The notes under the pieces: generated by a model | The model's input: the letters and a program-made list of their open reading frames with translations, nothing else | Databases searched by the model: none | Told to the model about the DNA's origin: nothing | Origin: JANNVK01 sp031414415 | GTDB lineage: Bacteria; Acidobacteriota; Blastocatellia; Pyrinomonadales; Pyrinomonadaceae | Assembly: GCA_031414415.1 (NCBI GenBank) | Contig: JANNVK010000148.1 | Span: 1 to 64,000 of the forward strand | Reading direction: 5' to 3' | Length of the DNA: 64,000 bases | Program-made: the position numbers and the translations under genes | Part shown: positions 49,442 to 57,501 of the stretch, piece after piece | Position numbering within the stretch: position 1 is the first letter of the stretch | Layout of the letters: each line of letters starts with the position of its first letter

Positions 49442-49455
49442 CAGCCTTCAGGCTG
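49442..49455. repeat. Short hairpin CAGCCTTCAGGCTG
   Basis: A 6-bp stem, CAGCCT/AGGCTG, with a 2-base loop, 14 bases after the Uma2 stop. It is part of a GGAGTCCAGCCTTCAGGCTG phrase of the kind found as an intergenic repeat in many genomes. It could weakly terminate Uma2. Confidence 0.5.
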
Positions 49456-49493
49456 AAACACACTTAAGCGTAAACTCCGAACTTTACAAAAAT

Positions 49494-50114
49494 ATGAATG
49501 ACCAAGAAATGTATCAACAACGCGGTTTCGGCAACAAAATTGGTTTTGGCGAACGACCTGCACTGCTTGTAATTGACTTCATTAAAGGATTTACAGACAC
49601 AAGTTGTCCACTTGGTTCAAATTTAAATGCTGAAGTTTCAGCAACTAAACAATTGCTTGAGATGTTTCGTGAAAAGAATTTGCCTGTTCATTTCACGACC
49701 ACAGCTTACGATAGCGAAATGGTTTCGGCAGGTGTTTTTGTCAAAAAAGTTCCGAGCCTTTCTCATCTCAAATTAGGTTCGAATTGGGTTGAAATCGATG
49801 ACCGTTTAACTCCGATTTCGGGCGAAGTTGTGTGGACAAAACAATATGCCTCAGCGTTTTTTGGAACGTCATTGAGTTCCACACTTTCCGCACAAAGGGT
49901 TGATACGCTTATAGTTACAGGTTGCACGACTTCAGGTTGTGTCCGTGCTTCGGCGGTTGATTCGTGCCAATATGGTTTTCTCACAAATGTCGTCCGCGAA
50001 TGTGTCGGCGACCGTTCAATGTCTGCACACGAAGCAAATTTGTCAGATTTAGATGCAAAATACGCTGATGTTATAAGTTTGGCTGAAGCTATGTCTTTTT
50101 TGGAAACAATTTAG
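49494..50114 (+). CDS. Isochorismatase-family cysteine hydrolase
   Basis: About 206 residues from the ATG at 49494; an earlier in-frame ATG (49434) lies in repeat DNA. The catalytic triad is D28 (LLVIDFIKG), K116 (VVWTKQYASAFFGT) and C144 (VTGCTTSGCVRAS), with the cis-peptide typical of the fold before the Cys. Members hydrolyse N-carbamoyl amines, nicotinamide or isochorismate; the N-terminal YQQRGFGNKIGFG resembles N-carbamoylsarcosine amidases. The 3' end overlaps the convergent acyltransferase gene by 26 bases. Confidence 0.9.
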   Translation: MNDQEMYQQRGFGNKIGFGERPALLVIDFIKGFTDTSCPLGSNLNAEVSATKQLLEMFREKNLPVHFTTTAYDSEMVSAGVFVKKVPSLSHLKLGSNWVEIDDRLTPISGEVVWTKQYASAFFGTSLSSTLSAQRVDTLIVTGCTTSGCVRASAVDSCQYGFLTNVVRECVGDRSMSAHEANLSDLDAKYADVISLAEAMSFLETI

Positions 50115-51138
50115 CTTCGATTTTATGTCGCCAAGCAAGTGATGTGCTTTCAATCAAATAAAACGAAATCAAACTGAACACCACGATTCCGATAAAATTA
50201 TACGGAAAAAGATTAAACCATTGCGGCTCGCTACGGTTGAGAAACGGCTGTTGCCAAAGATAAATCGAATAACTCATCACGCCGATTTGCGTCATCATTG
50301 AAGTGTTTAAAAATCTTCCAAATAAATTGTTTTCGTAATTTGTAATTGCCCAATCGATGCAAATTGCAATCAAAAAATTGCTGATTGTAAACGAAATTCC
50401 GAGATAAAATTCACGCGGATCAATTGTTGAATTTATTAAAACTAACACGATTGGAATGATGAAAATAAGTCGTGAATTTAGTAATCTCAAGTAAAGATTG
50501 CTTTGATGCAATTTCTCGTAAAAGATTGCAAGTAAACAACCTACGGCAAGTCCGTCAGCGTTTGCGTGGAAGCCGTAATAAATCCACATCTTGCCGCTTT
50601 CACTAAACATTTGATAATCAAGGAGTCGCAAAAATGGTGAAAGAATAAATAATCCACCAAGAATCCAGACAATTTTTGTGCGTCCTAAAAGCAATAAAAT
50701 AAACGGATAAATGAGATAAAATTGTTCTTCAACAGAAAGCGACCAAGTGTGCAATAAGTTCCAAGTATCGACGTTAATATAGTTGCTTGTGTATATGATT
50801 GGAGCAATAAAACTTTCGTTTTTAATGTTTAGAAATCCAAAATAACTCGCGAGAAAAATCACGAAAAGATAGAAATAATATGGCGGGAAAATCCGTAATG
50901 TCCGGCGAAAATAAAACTTCGACAGATTAATAGTTGAATTTTTTTCAATTTCCTTGAGTAAAAGTCCGGTAATTAAAAAGCCTGAAATCACAAAAAAGAA
51001 TTTCACGCCGAGAATTCCGAGATTAAATCGGTCGCCGAACCCAAGTGTGTATAGAAAATGGCTCGCGACAACGCACAAAACGGAAATTGTTCTCAGACCG
51101 TCGAGCGAAGGAATTCGATTGTTGGCGTTTAGATTCAT
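50089..51138 (-). CDS. Acyltransferase family 3 (OafA/YrhL-like) membrane protein
   Basis: A 349-residue integral membrane protein with about ten helices. The start IPSLDGLRTISVLCVVASHF is diagnostic (catalytic His in ASHF). FFVISGFLITGLLLKE, FYFRRTLRIFPPYYFYLF and LHTWSLSVEEQFYLIYP are the other family blocks. It O-acylates cell-surface sugars at the inner membrane. It is separate from the polysaccharide cluster and overlaps the end of the convergent hydrolase gene. Confidence 0.92.
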   Translation of the reverse strand: MNLNANNRIPSLDGLRTISVLCVVASHFLYTLGFGDRFNLGILGVKFFFVISGFLITGLLLKEIEKNSTINLSKFYFRRTLRIFPPYYFYLFVIFLASYFGFLNIKNESFIAPIIYTSNYINVDTWNLLHTWSLSVEEQFYLIYPFILLLLGRTKIVWILGGLFILSPFLRLLDYQMFSESGKMWIYYGFHANADGLAVGCLLAIFYEKLHQSNLYLRLLNSRLIFIIPIVLVLINSTIDPREFYLGISFTISNFLIAICIDWAITNYENNLFGRFLNTSMMTQIGVMSYSIYLWQQPFLNRSEPQWFNLFPYNFIGIVVFSLISFYLIESTSLAWRHKIEAKLFPKKT

Positions 51139-51197
51139 AGAATGCGAAAATGAAGTATGCCAAATTTACATTATTTGATAAAGTTTACTTTTATTTA

Positions 51198-51731
51198 ATG
51201 GAACAAAAGAACTTAAAAATCAGACGTGGAAAGTCGGACGATGCAGAAATTCTCGCACCTTTGGCAGTGAAGATCTTTAACGATACATTTGCCGAGAATC
51301 CTTTAAACAAGCCGGAAGATATGCAGGCTTATATCTCGGAAGCGATGAGCCTGGAGGCTTTTCGCAAGCAATTGGAAGGCTTAGATTCGATTTTTTTCAT
51401 TGCAGAAATTGACGGAAAAATGATTGGTTATGCAATGCTAGAAGAGCATTCAACCGAGCATTGTATCGATGACGAAAACCCAATCGAACTCAATCGTCTA
51501 TACGTTTTACAAGAATTTCACGGAAGAGGAATCGCCGAAAAATTGATGAATGAGTGTTTCGAGATTGCTCTTGAAAAACAGTATAAAACGATGTGGCTCG
51601 GTGTTTGGGAATTCAATTATCGTGCAGCAAGATTTTACGAAAAACTAGGATTCAAAAAAGTCGGCAATCACGTTTTCCAACTCGGCAGCGACCCTCAGAC
51701 TGATTTAGTAATGGAAAAAACTTTATGTTGA
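51198..51731 (+). CDS. GNAT-family N-acetyltransferase
   Basis: About 177 residues from the ATG at 51198. The acetyl-CoA loop is LQEFHGRGIAEKLMNE (R/Q-x-x-G-x-G/A), preceded by ELNRLYV and followed by MWLGVWEFNYRAARFYEKLGF. The motif order matches the spermine/diamine and protein-alanine N-acetyltransferase type. It overlaps the next GNAT gene by seven bases, and the two share a WLGVW motif, so a tandem duplication is likely. The substrate is unknown. Confidence 0.9.
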   Translation: MEQKNLKIRRGKSDDAEILAPLAVKIFNDTFAENPLNKPEDMQAYISEAMSLEAFRKQLEGLDSIFFIAEIDGKMIGYAMLEEHSTEHCIDDENPIELNRLYVLQEFHGRGIAEKLMNECFEIALEKQYKTMWLGVWEFNYRAARFYEKLGFKKVGNHVFQLGSDPQTDLVMEKTLC

Positions 51732-52237
51732 GGATTCGAAAAGCCACGCTTACAGATTTAAATTTGATTTCCGTCTTGGCGATTACAACGCATTACGAAG
51801 CCTATTTTGAACTCGACCCGTCGCACGATTTAGCCGATTATTGCGTTCGGTTTTTTGACTTGGAAACGGTAAAATCCGAGTTGGAAAATCCGAGTTGGAC
51901 ATTCTTAATCGCTGAATATGAAGGAAATGCAATCGGCTTTGCCCAATTACGCGAGGGCAAAAAAATCGAGTGTATGGAAGGTAAAAATGCTATCGAGATT
52001 CAACGGATTTACGTTATTGAACCAATGAAAGGCAAGAAAATTGGCAAAGCCTTGATCGAAAAATGTTGCGAAATTGGGAAAGAAAAAGGTTATGAAACAA
52101 TTTGGCTAGGAGTTTGGGATGAGAACATTGAGGCACAGAAATTTTACGAAAAAATAGGAATGAAAAATGTTGGGATCACCGACTTTTCTGATGGAAAGAA
52201 TGAGTTTGTAAATTTTGTTTTTGCGAAAAATTTTTAA
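51725..52237 (+). CDS. GNAT-family N-acetyltransferase, second of a tandem pair
   Basis: A 170-residue enzyme. IEIQRIYVIEPMKGKKIGKALIEKC carries the acetyl-CoA loop (split: IQRIYVIEP and KGKKIGKALIEKC), then TIWLGVWDENIEAQKFYEKIGM. It is similar throughout to the preceding GNAT (same GVW and FYEK positions). Its ATG overlaps the upstream stop, so it is translationally coupled. The two products may be redundant or form a heterodimer; this is inference. Confidence 0.9.
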   Translation: MLRIRKATLTDLNLISVLAITTHYEAYFELDPSHDLADYCVRFFDLETVKSELENPSWTFLIAEYEGNAIGFAQLREGKKIECMEGKNAIEIQRIYVIEPMKGKKIGKALIEKCCEIGKEKGYETIWLGVWDENIEAQKFYEKIGMKNVGITDFSDGKNEFVNFVFAKNF

Positions 52238-52315
52238 CAAATATAATGCAAATAGTGTCAAAGTAGTCTAGTCTGTCCAGAAAGTATATGTTAAGGTTGC
52301 TTTGAGGTTTTATGT

Positions 52316-52693
52316 ATGGAAATCAGCGTTAACTTACCAAATAATCTTTATAAAAACGTTTCGTATCTCGCACAAGCGAAGAAGAAAAGTGTCGCTGAAA
52401 TTATAAAAAATGCGGTTAAAAAAGCACTTGTCGAAGATTCGTCTGATTTTGCAGAGCAAGCGAAAATTATCGAACAAAGCATCAAGTTTTGTTCGGATAA
52501 AGAAGTTTTGGAACTCGCAAATTTGCAGATGCCCGATGATGAACGCTTAAATTCATTGTTTGAGAAAAACCGTGAAAGTGTTTTGACTAAAAAAGAATAC
52601 GCCGAACTCACAAAATCCGTTGAAACGAGCCGAATCAACGATTTACGAAAAGCCTTTGGGATTATTGAAGCAAAAAAACGCGGATTGATTTGA
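52316..52693 (+). CDS. Ribbon-helix-helix-like protein paired with an HNH nuclease
   Basis: A 125-residue protein. The start (MEISVNLPNNLYKNVSYLAQ, then KKSVAEIIKNAVKKAL) looks like a ribbon-helix-helix DNA-binding domain. The second half (MPDDERLNSLFEKNRESVLT, then EYAELTKSVETSRINDLRKAF) is helical and charged. GAGG lies 8 bases before the ATG. The stop is one base before the GTG start of the HNH gene, so they form a two-gene unit like a toxin-antitoxin or a regulator-effector pair. Function unproven. Confidence 0.75.
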   Translation: MEISVNLPNNLYKNVSYLAQAKKKSVAEIIKNAVKKALVEDSSDFAEQAKIIEQSIKFCSDKEVLELANLQMPDDERLNSLFEKNRESVLTKKEYAELTKSVETSRINDLRKAFGIIEAKKRGLI

Positions 52694-52694
52694 C

Positions 52695-53117
52695 GTGAGT
52701 AAAATTTCTAAAGAACTTGATAAAGAAGTCCGTGAAGCCTCAAAAAATCGTTTTAGCTATTGCCTGACACCACAAAACTTGACCTCACATAAACTTGAAA
52801 TCGAACACATTTATCCAATCTCAAAAGGCGGGTTTTCCGCAAAAGAAAATCTTTGTTTAGCGTGTCGGCATTGTAACCTCTATAAATCTGCCAAAATTCT
52901 CGGATTTGATGCAGTCTCAAGCAGAAAGTCGAAATTATACAATCCAAATACGCAAACCTGGTCAGAACATTTTGTGTGGGACAAAGAAAAAACTTCAATT
53001 ATCGGTAAAACGCCGTGCGGACGTGCGACAATCTACGCCTTGAAAATGAATGACGAGTTACAAACAAATGCTCGAAAAGTTTGGAAATTAACAGGTTTGT
53101 TTCCACCAAATGACTAA
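52695..53117 (+). CDS. HNH endonuclease
   Basis: A 140-residue protein starting with GTG at 52695. The HNH core is LEIEHIYPISKGGFSAKENL, with the zinc-binding Cys pair CLACRHCNLYKS. The N-terminal half of the domain includes NRFSYCLTPQNLT with a further Cys. The C-terminal part (FVWDKEKTSIIGKTPCGRAT, then LKMNDELQTNARKVW) is characteristic of small stand-alone HNH proteins of bacteria. It may cut DNA. It is coupled to the RHH-like protein before it. Confidence 0.9.
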   Translation: MSKISKELDKEVREASKNRFSYCLTPQNLTSHKLEIEHIYPISKGGFSAKENLCLACRHCNLYKSAKILGFDAVSSRKSKLYNPNTQTWSEHFVWDKEKTSIIGKTPCGRATIYALKMNDELQTNARKVWKLTGLFPPND

Positions 53118-53183
53118 CTCAAGTGCGTTGCGATTCTCAAAAAAAACAAGTAGAATTGCAACAAATAAATTTGTATTAAAGAT

Positions 53184-54380
53184 ATGACAAACAGACCACT
53201 TAAAGGCTTAAAAGTATTGGAAATGGGGCAGCTTCTGGCGGGACCATTTTGTGCTTCGCAACTGGCGGGATTTGGTGCGGAAGTTATCAAAATCGAGAAA
53301 CCTAAAACGGGTGATCCGCTCAGAGTTTGGCGAAAATTGCACAAAGGAACATCTCTTTGGTGGCTTTCAATGGGACGCAACAAAAAATCTATTACGCTTG
53401 ATATGACCAACCCGAAAGGGCAGGAAATCGCCCGAAAACTTGCGGCGAAAGTTGATATTTTACTTGAAAATTTCAAGCCCGGAACGATGGAAAAATGGGG
53501 AATGGGTTATGAAGAACTTAAAGCCATAAATAAAGGAATAATTATGGTTAGAGTTTCAGGTTGGGGACAAACCGGACCTTATTCGTCACGTCCGGGTTAT
53601 GCAAATGTCGCTGAAGGCGTTGGCGGAATGAGGTTTACGACTGGTTATCCAGATCGTCCGCCGGTTCGCACAGGAACTTCGATTGGTGATACTTTGGCTG
53701 GAATGCACGCGGCACTCGGAGCGTTGACGGCGGTTTATCATCGCGACGTGAATGGCGGCGAAGGGCAAGTTGTTGATGTGGCGATTTACGAATCAATTTT
53801 CAATATGATGGAATCTACGCTTGCCGAATACGACAAACTCGGCGTGATTCGTGAGCGGACAGGTGCAAAACTCGAAGGCATTGTCCCGACTTCAACTTAT
53901 CCGACCAAAGACGACAAGTTCATCATCATTGGCGGAAATGGTGATTCAATTTACAGGCGTTTGATGACCAAAATCGGACGACCCGAATTTGCCGAACACG
54001 CCGAAATGCAAGACAACGCCGGTCGAGTTGGACACGAAGCCGAAATTGACAAAGCGATTACCGATTGGACGCTAACTCAAACATACGATGAGGCTTACGC
54101 CGCGATGCTCGAAGCCGAAGTTCCGTGTGGACCGGTTTATTCAATCGCAGAAATCGTCAAAGATGAGCAATATATCGCTCGCGGAATTTTTGAAGAAGTT
54201 GAAATCGAACCCGGTGATAATGTAAAAATTCCCGCTGTTTTGCCAAAATTAACCGCAACTCCCGGCGGAACAGATTGGATCGGTCCAAAACTCGGCGAAC
54301 ATAACGAAGAAATCTATCGCGGATTTTTGGAAATGTCGCAGAGTGAATATGAGGATTTGATTGCGAATGAAATTATTTAA
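53184..54380 (+). CDS. CaiB/BaiF-family (class III) CoA-transferase
   Basis: A 398-residue enzyme: LKGLKVLEMGQLLAGPFCAS, QLAGFGAEVIKIEKPKTGDP, RNKKSITLDMTNPKGQEIA, then SGWGQTGPYSSRPGYANVAEG and GQVVDVAIYESIFNMMES. It moves CoA between carboxylic acids; the catalytic Asp is presumed to be the family residue in the mid-region. The substrate is not clear. It precedes the BrnT/BrnA pair (3-base gap) and the HMG-CoA lyase, which suggests acyl-CoA catabolism. Confidence 0.92.
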   Translation: MTNRPLKGLKVLEMGQLLAGPFCASQLAGFGAEVIKIEKPKTGDPLRVWRKLHKGTSLWWLSMGRNKKSITLDMTNPKGQEIARKLAAKVDILLENFKPGTMEKWGMGYEELKAINKGIIMVRVSGWGQTGPYSSRPGYANVAEGVGGMRFTTGYPDRPPVRTGTSIGDTLAGMHAALGALTAVYHRDVNGGEGQVVDVAIYESIFNMMESTLAEYDKLGVIRERTGAKLEGIVPTSTYPTKDDKFIIIGGNGDSIYRRLMTKIGRPEFAEHAEMQDNAGRVGHEAEIDKAITDWTLTQTYDEAYAAMLEAEVPCGPVYSIAEIVKDEQYIARGIFEEVEIEPGDNVKIPAVLPKLTATPGGTDWIGPKLGEHNEEIYRGFLEMSQSEYEDLIANEII

Positions 54381-54383
54381 GAA

Positions 54384-54665
54384 ATGATTTATACACTTAA
54401 TGGCGAGGAATTTGAATGGGACGAAGAAAAATATGCTGTCAATTTACGGAAACATCAAGTAAAATTTGAGGAAGCAGCAGAAGTTTTCTTTGACCCTGAA
54501 CAACAATTTGGTGATGCTTCGGTCAAAGAAGAAATTCGTGACTACGCTATCGGGTATTCTTGGTCAAATCGAATGTTATTAGTTGTTTATGTTGAAAGAG
54601 GCTGGCGGACACGAATCATTTCGGCACGCACGGCAAGTTCGCACGAGAGAAAAGATTATGAGTAA
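54384..54665 (+). CDS. brnT: BrnT-type toxin
   Basis: A 93-residue BrnT: FEWDEEKYAVNLRKHQVKFE, EAAEVFFDPEQQF, RDYAIGYSW, RMLLVVYVERGWRTRIISAR and EERKDYE-like ending HERKDYE. BrnT is a ribonuclease-like toxin. The gene begins three bases after the CoA-transferase stop and overlaps the BrnA-like antitoxin start by eight bases. It was probably inserted between metabolic genes. Confidence 0.93.
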   Translation: MIYTLNGEEFEWDEEKYAVNLRKHQVKFEEAAEVFFDPEQQFGDASVKEEIRDYAIGYSWSNRMLLVVYVERGWRTRIISARTASSHERKDYE

Positions 54666-54936
54666 TAGAAAAGAAATTGTTACCGAAGAAGGCTTTGTTT
54701 TGAAACCTTATCCGCGTGAAACAAGAGAGGTTTCAGTAAATATTTCGGTTGATACGATAGAGCTATTGGAAAAAAAAGCTAAAGAGCGAGATATGCCGTT
54801 GAAAGCTCTAATTAAATTCTTTATCAGTCAAGGTTTACGGCAAGAAATGACTCCGCAAGAATCAAGCGAACTTTTCAGAAAACGTATGAAATCGAGAAAA
54901 GGTGTTAAAGAACTAGAAGCCGATTTAGTTGCCTAA
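54658..54936 (+). CDS. BrnA-like ribbon-helix-helix antitoxin
   Basis: From the ATG at 54658 the product is 92 residues. An N-terminal linker precedes VSVNISVDTIELLEKKAKER, then MPLKALIKFFISQGLRQEM, a ribbon-helix-helix pattern. It lies after BrnT in the usual toxin-first order and overlaps it by 8 bases. It should neutralise BrnT and repress the pair. A longer in-frame start inside brnT is rejected. Confidence 0.85.
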   Translation: MSNRKEIVTEEGFVLKPYPRETREVSVNISVDTIELLEKKAKERDMPLKALIKFFISQGLRQEMTPQESSELFRKRMKSRKGVKELEADLVA

Positions 54937-54944
54937 CTTGATTT

Positions 54945-55829
54945 ATGAATTTACCCAAACAAGTTGAAATAGTTGAAGTTAGTCCGCGTGACGGTTTGCA
55001 AATGTTGCCGAATTTTGTGCCGACGGCGGATAAAATTAAACTCATAAATCTCGCCAAAGATGCAGGTTTCAAACGTATTGAAGCTGTTTCGTTTGTCTCG
55101 CCGAAACACGTTCCACAGATGGCAGATGCGAGCGAGATTCTAGTTGCGATTGGCGATGATCCGAATATTGATGAAGTTGGACTTGCGTTAAATGAACGCG
55201 GTTACAAGGCTGCGATTGAGGCGAAAGTTGATTGGATTTGCTACGTTATGGCGGCGACCGAAACGATGTCGCTCAAAAATGCCAACACCACGATTGCCGA
55301 TGGTTTAGCAATGACGAAAAATTGCATCGCGGACGCACACAAAGCAGGCGTAAAAGTTCGTGCGTCAATCGCCGTAACTTGGGTTTGTCCTTATGAAGGC
55401 GATGTGCCGAAACAGCGTGTTTTGGAGATCACAAAAGAATTAGTTGAAGCCGGTGCTGACGAAATTGCTTATAACGATACGGTCGGTCGGGCTGTGCCAA
55501 ATGATGTTTTTGAACTTTGCAATCAAGCGAAACAACTCTTTCCAAATCAACAGTTTGCGGCACATTTTCACGATACAAATTTTACGGCTTTAGCAAATAT
55601 TTATGCGGCTATGACGGCTGGTTGGAATATTTTTGATTCATCAGCGGGCGGACTCGGCGGTTGTCCTTTTGCGGTTGGAGCAAGCGGAAATGTTGCGACT
55701 GAAAAGGTTTTGTGGCTGATGAATAAAATGAATATTGAGACGGGAATTGATTTGGAAAAGCTGAAGATTTGTTCGGATTTTGCAAGAGAAATTGAGTCAA
55801 AGGCAAAAGCAGTTTTAGCCACGAATTAA
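54945..55829 (+). CDS. Hydroxymethylglutaryl-CoA lyase
   Basis: A 294-residue TIM-barrel lyase of the HMG-CoA lyase family: VEIVEVSPRDGLQMLPNFVP (Arg and Asp of the active site), FVSPKHVPQMADA, AHFHDTNFTALANIY (metal His pair), SSAGGLGGCPFAVGASGN (active-site Cys loop). It splits HMG-CoA to acetyl-CoA and acetoacetate in leucine or ketone-body breakdown. The last five residues and the stop codon (VLATN-stop) come from the start of a TTAGCCAC element, so the C-terminus is repeat-derived. Confidence 0.92.
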   Translation: MNLPKQVEIVEVSPRDGLQMLPNFVPTADKIKLINLAKDAGFKRIEAVSFVSPKHVPQMADASEILVAIGDDPNIDEVGLALNERGYKAAIEAKVDWICYVMAATETMSLKNANTTIADGLAMTKNCIADAHKAGVKVRASIAVTWVCPYEGDVPKQRVLEITKELVEAGADEIAYNDTVGRAVPNDVFELCNQAKQLFPNQQFAAHFHDTNFTALANIYAAMTAGWNIFDSSAGGLGGCPFAVGASGNVATEKVLWLMNKMNIETGIDLEKLKICSDFAREIESKAKAVLATN

Positions 55830-55961
55830 CACGAAAAGACACGAATAAAACGAAGAAAAAAACAAAGAATAGAACAAAAAATAAAGAATAAAACATAGAT
55901 AGAACACAAAATAAAAGCAATTAAAATAATTTGTGAAAATTAGTGTAAATTTGTGGCAAAA
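55815..55961. repeat. Palindromic TTAGCCAC element, CACGAA type, third copy
   Basis: The left end TTAGCCACGAATTAACACGA (from 55815) lies inside the HMG-CoA lyase stop region. The right end TTAGTGTAAATTTGTGGCAA (to about 55961) is more diverged. The centre is A-rich with AAAGAATA-like units. It runs to the start of the aldehyde dehydrogenase. Confidence 0.8.
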
Positions 55962-55967
55962 ATTCTT

Positions 55968-57419
55968 ATGAAACAAATATTTCATTACATAGACGGCGAA
56001 AGTGTTGCTTCAAAATCGGGCAAAACTTTTTTGTCGGAAAACCCTGCGAACGAAGAAACTATTGCCGAAGTTGCATTTGGCGATGCGGAAGATGTTAATT
56101 TGGCGGTTGAATCTGCCGAAACAGCTTTTCAAACTTGGAAAAACGTTACGCCACTCGAACGTGGGAAATTGCTGTATAAAGTTGCCGATAAATTGCTTGA
56201 ACGCCGCGAAGAATTTGCCCTCGCTGAAACAGAAGATTCAGGCAAAACTTTTCAGTCAAATTTGAATATTGACGTGCCTTTCTGTTCCGATTTTTTTCGA
56301 TATTACGCAGGTGCGGCTGACAAACTGCGAACGCCTGTTCCGAACAACGAATATGGCACGCATCGTTACGCTACTCGTGAACCTTACGGCGTAATTGGGG
56401 CGATTGCACCTTGGAATTTCCCGCTTGTAATGGTAACTTTGAAACTCTCGGCGGCACTCGCTTGCGGAAATACGGTTGTGATGAAAATGGCGGAACAAAC
56501 GCCTGCAACTGTAACTATGTTGGCGAAATTATTGGTGGAAGTTGGTGTGCCTAAAGGAGTTGTCAATGTTGTCCACGGCGACGGAACAACTGGGCAACAT
56601 CTTGTTCATCATCCGAAGGTAAAGAAAATTGCGTTTACAGGTTCGTCAGCCATCGGTAAATTATTGGGCGAGCAAACAGGGCGAATGACCAAACCTGCGT
56701 TGCTCGAAATGGGCGGAAAATCCGCAAATATTATCTTTGCCGATGCCGATATTGACCTTGCCGTGAACGGAATTTTGCAATCGAGTTTGGGCAATAACGG
56801 ACAATTTTGCCTCGCCGCAAGTCGCGTTTTGATTGATGAAAAAATCGCTGATGAAGTTACCGCAAAAGTTGTTGAAAAAGCTAAGAAAATTAAGGTTGGA
56901 AATCCGATGGATTCGAGTTCAAATGTCGGACCAATTATTTCCCGCAAGCAAATGGAACGAGTTTTAAGTTACATCGAAATCGGTAAAAACGAAGGTGCGG
57001 AAGTTGCGACAGGCGGCAACAGAATCGGCGACAAAGGCTATTTTGTTGAACCCACAGTTTTTACAAAAATGACTCCAAACATGCGTATTTGGCGTGAAGA
57101 AATTTTTGGTCCGGTCGTGGGAATTACAACTTTTTCAGACGAAGAAGAAGCCGTAAACCTAGCAAATGACAGCGATTACGGGCTTGGTTCATATTTCTGG
57201 ACAAACGATTTAAACAGAATGCACAGAGTTTCAAATGCAATGGATTCGGGCTTGGTTTTCGTCAATATGCCTGCTTATATGACACCAATGATGCCCGCCG
57301 GAATTAGAAATCTGAGCGGAACAGGACAGAATTTCGGACTTGAAGCGTTAGAAAATTATACTAAGTTAAAAGGAATTTACGTTAATTATAGTGGAAAGAT
57401 TTTTCCGTGGCTTACTTAA
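55968..57419 (+). CDS. NAD(P)-dependent aldehyde dehydrogenase
   Basis: A 483-residue ALDH. I start at the ATG 55968 rather than a GTG at 55953 inside repeat DNA. Motifs: IGAIAPWNFPLVM (Asn/Trp), MKMAEQTPATV (NAD-binding Lys region), FTGSSAIGKLLGE, LEMGGKSANIIFADADID (catalytic Glu), NNGQFCLAASR (catalytic Cys) and EEIFGPVVGITTF. It oxidises an aldehyde to an acid; the substrate is not clear. It follows the HMG-CoA lyase with a 138-base gap filled by a palindromic element. Confidence 0.93.
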   Translation: MKQIFHYIDGESVASKSGKTFLSENPANEETIAEVAFGDAEDVNLAVESAETAFQTWKNVTPLERGKLLYKVADKLLERREEFALAETEDSGKTFQSNLNIDVPFCSDFFRYYAGAADKLRTPVPNNEYGTHRYATREPYGVIGAIAPWNFPLVMVTLKLSAALACGNTVVMKMAEQTPATVTMLAKLLVEVGVPKGVVNVVHGDGTTGQHLVHHPKVKKIAFTGSSAIGKLLGEQTGRMTKPALLEMGGKSANIIFADADIDLAVNGILQSSLGNNGQFCLAASRVLIDEKIADEVTAKVVEKAKKIKVGNPMDSSSNVGPIISRKQMERVLSYIEIGKNEGAEVATGGNRIGDKGYFVEPTVFTKMTPNMRIWREEIFGPVVGITTFSDEEEAVNLANDSDYGLGSYFWTNDLNRMHRVSNAMDSGLVFVNMPAYMTPMMPAGIRNLSGTGQNFGLEALENYTKLKGIYVNYSGKIFPWLT

Positions 57420-57423
57420 TAAT

Positions 57424-57484
57424 TTAAGATTTCAAATTCCAGATTTCAAATTAATTTAGAATCTGGAATCTGGAATCTGGAACT
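57424..57484. repeat. Heptamer tandem repeat (AATCTGG) with inverted partner
   Basis: Three exact AATCTGG units (57460-57480) followed by AAC. A diverged inverted partner (AGATTTC, AAATTCC, AGATTTC) lies at about 57427-57447, so CCAGATT can pair with AATCTGG. It fills the gap between the aldehyde dehydrogenase and the DUF3598-like gene. Confidence 0.8.
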
Positions 57485-57501
57485 TACTATTTAGAGAATA
57501 T

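Noticed and set aside
49434..49493. Upstream start of the isochorismatase-like gene
   Set aside because: The extra 20 residues come from a hairpin repeat (GGAGTCCAGCCTTCAGGCTG) and do not belong to the fold.
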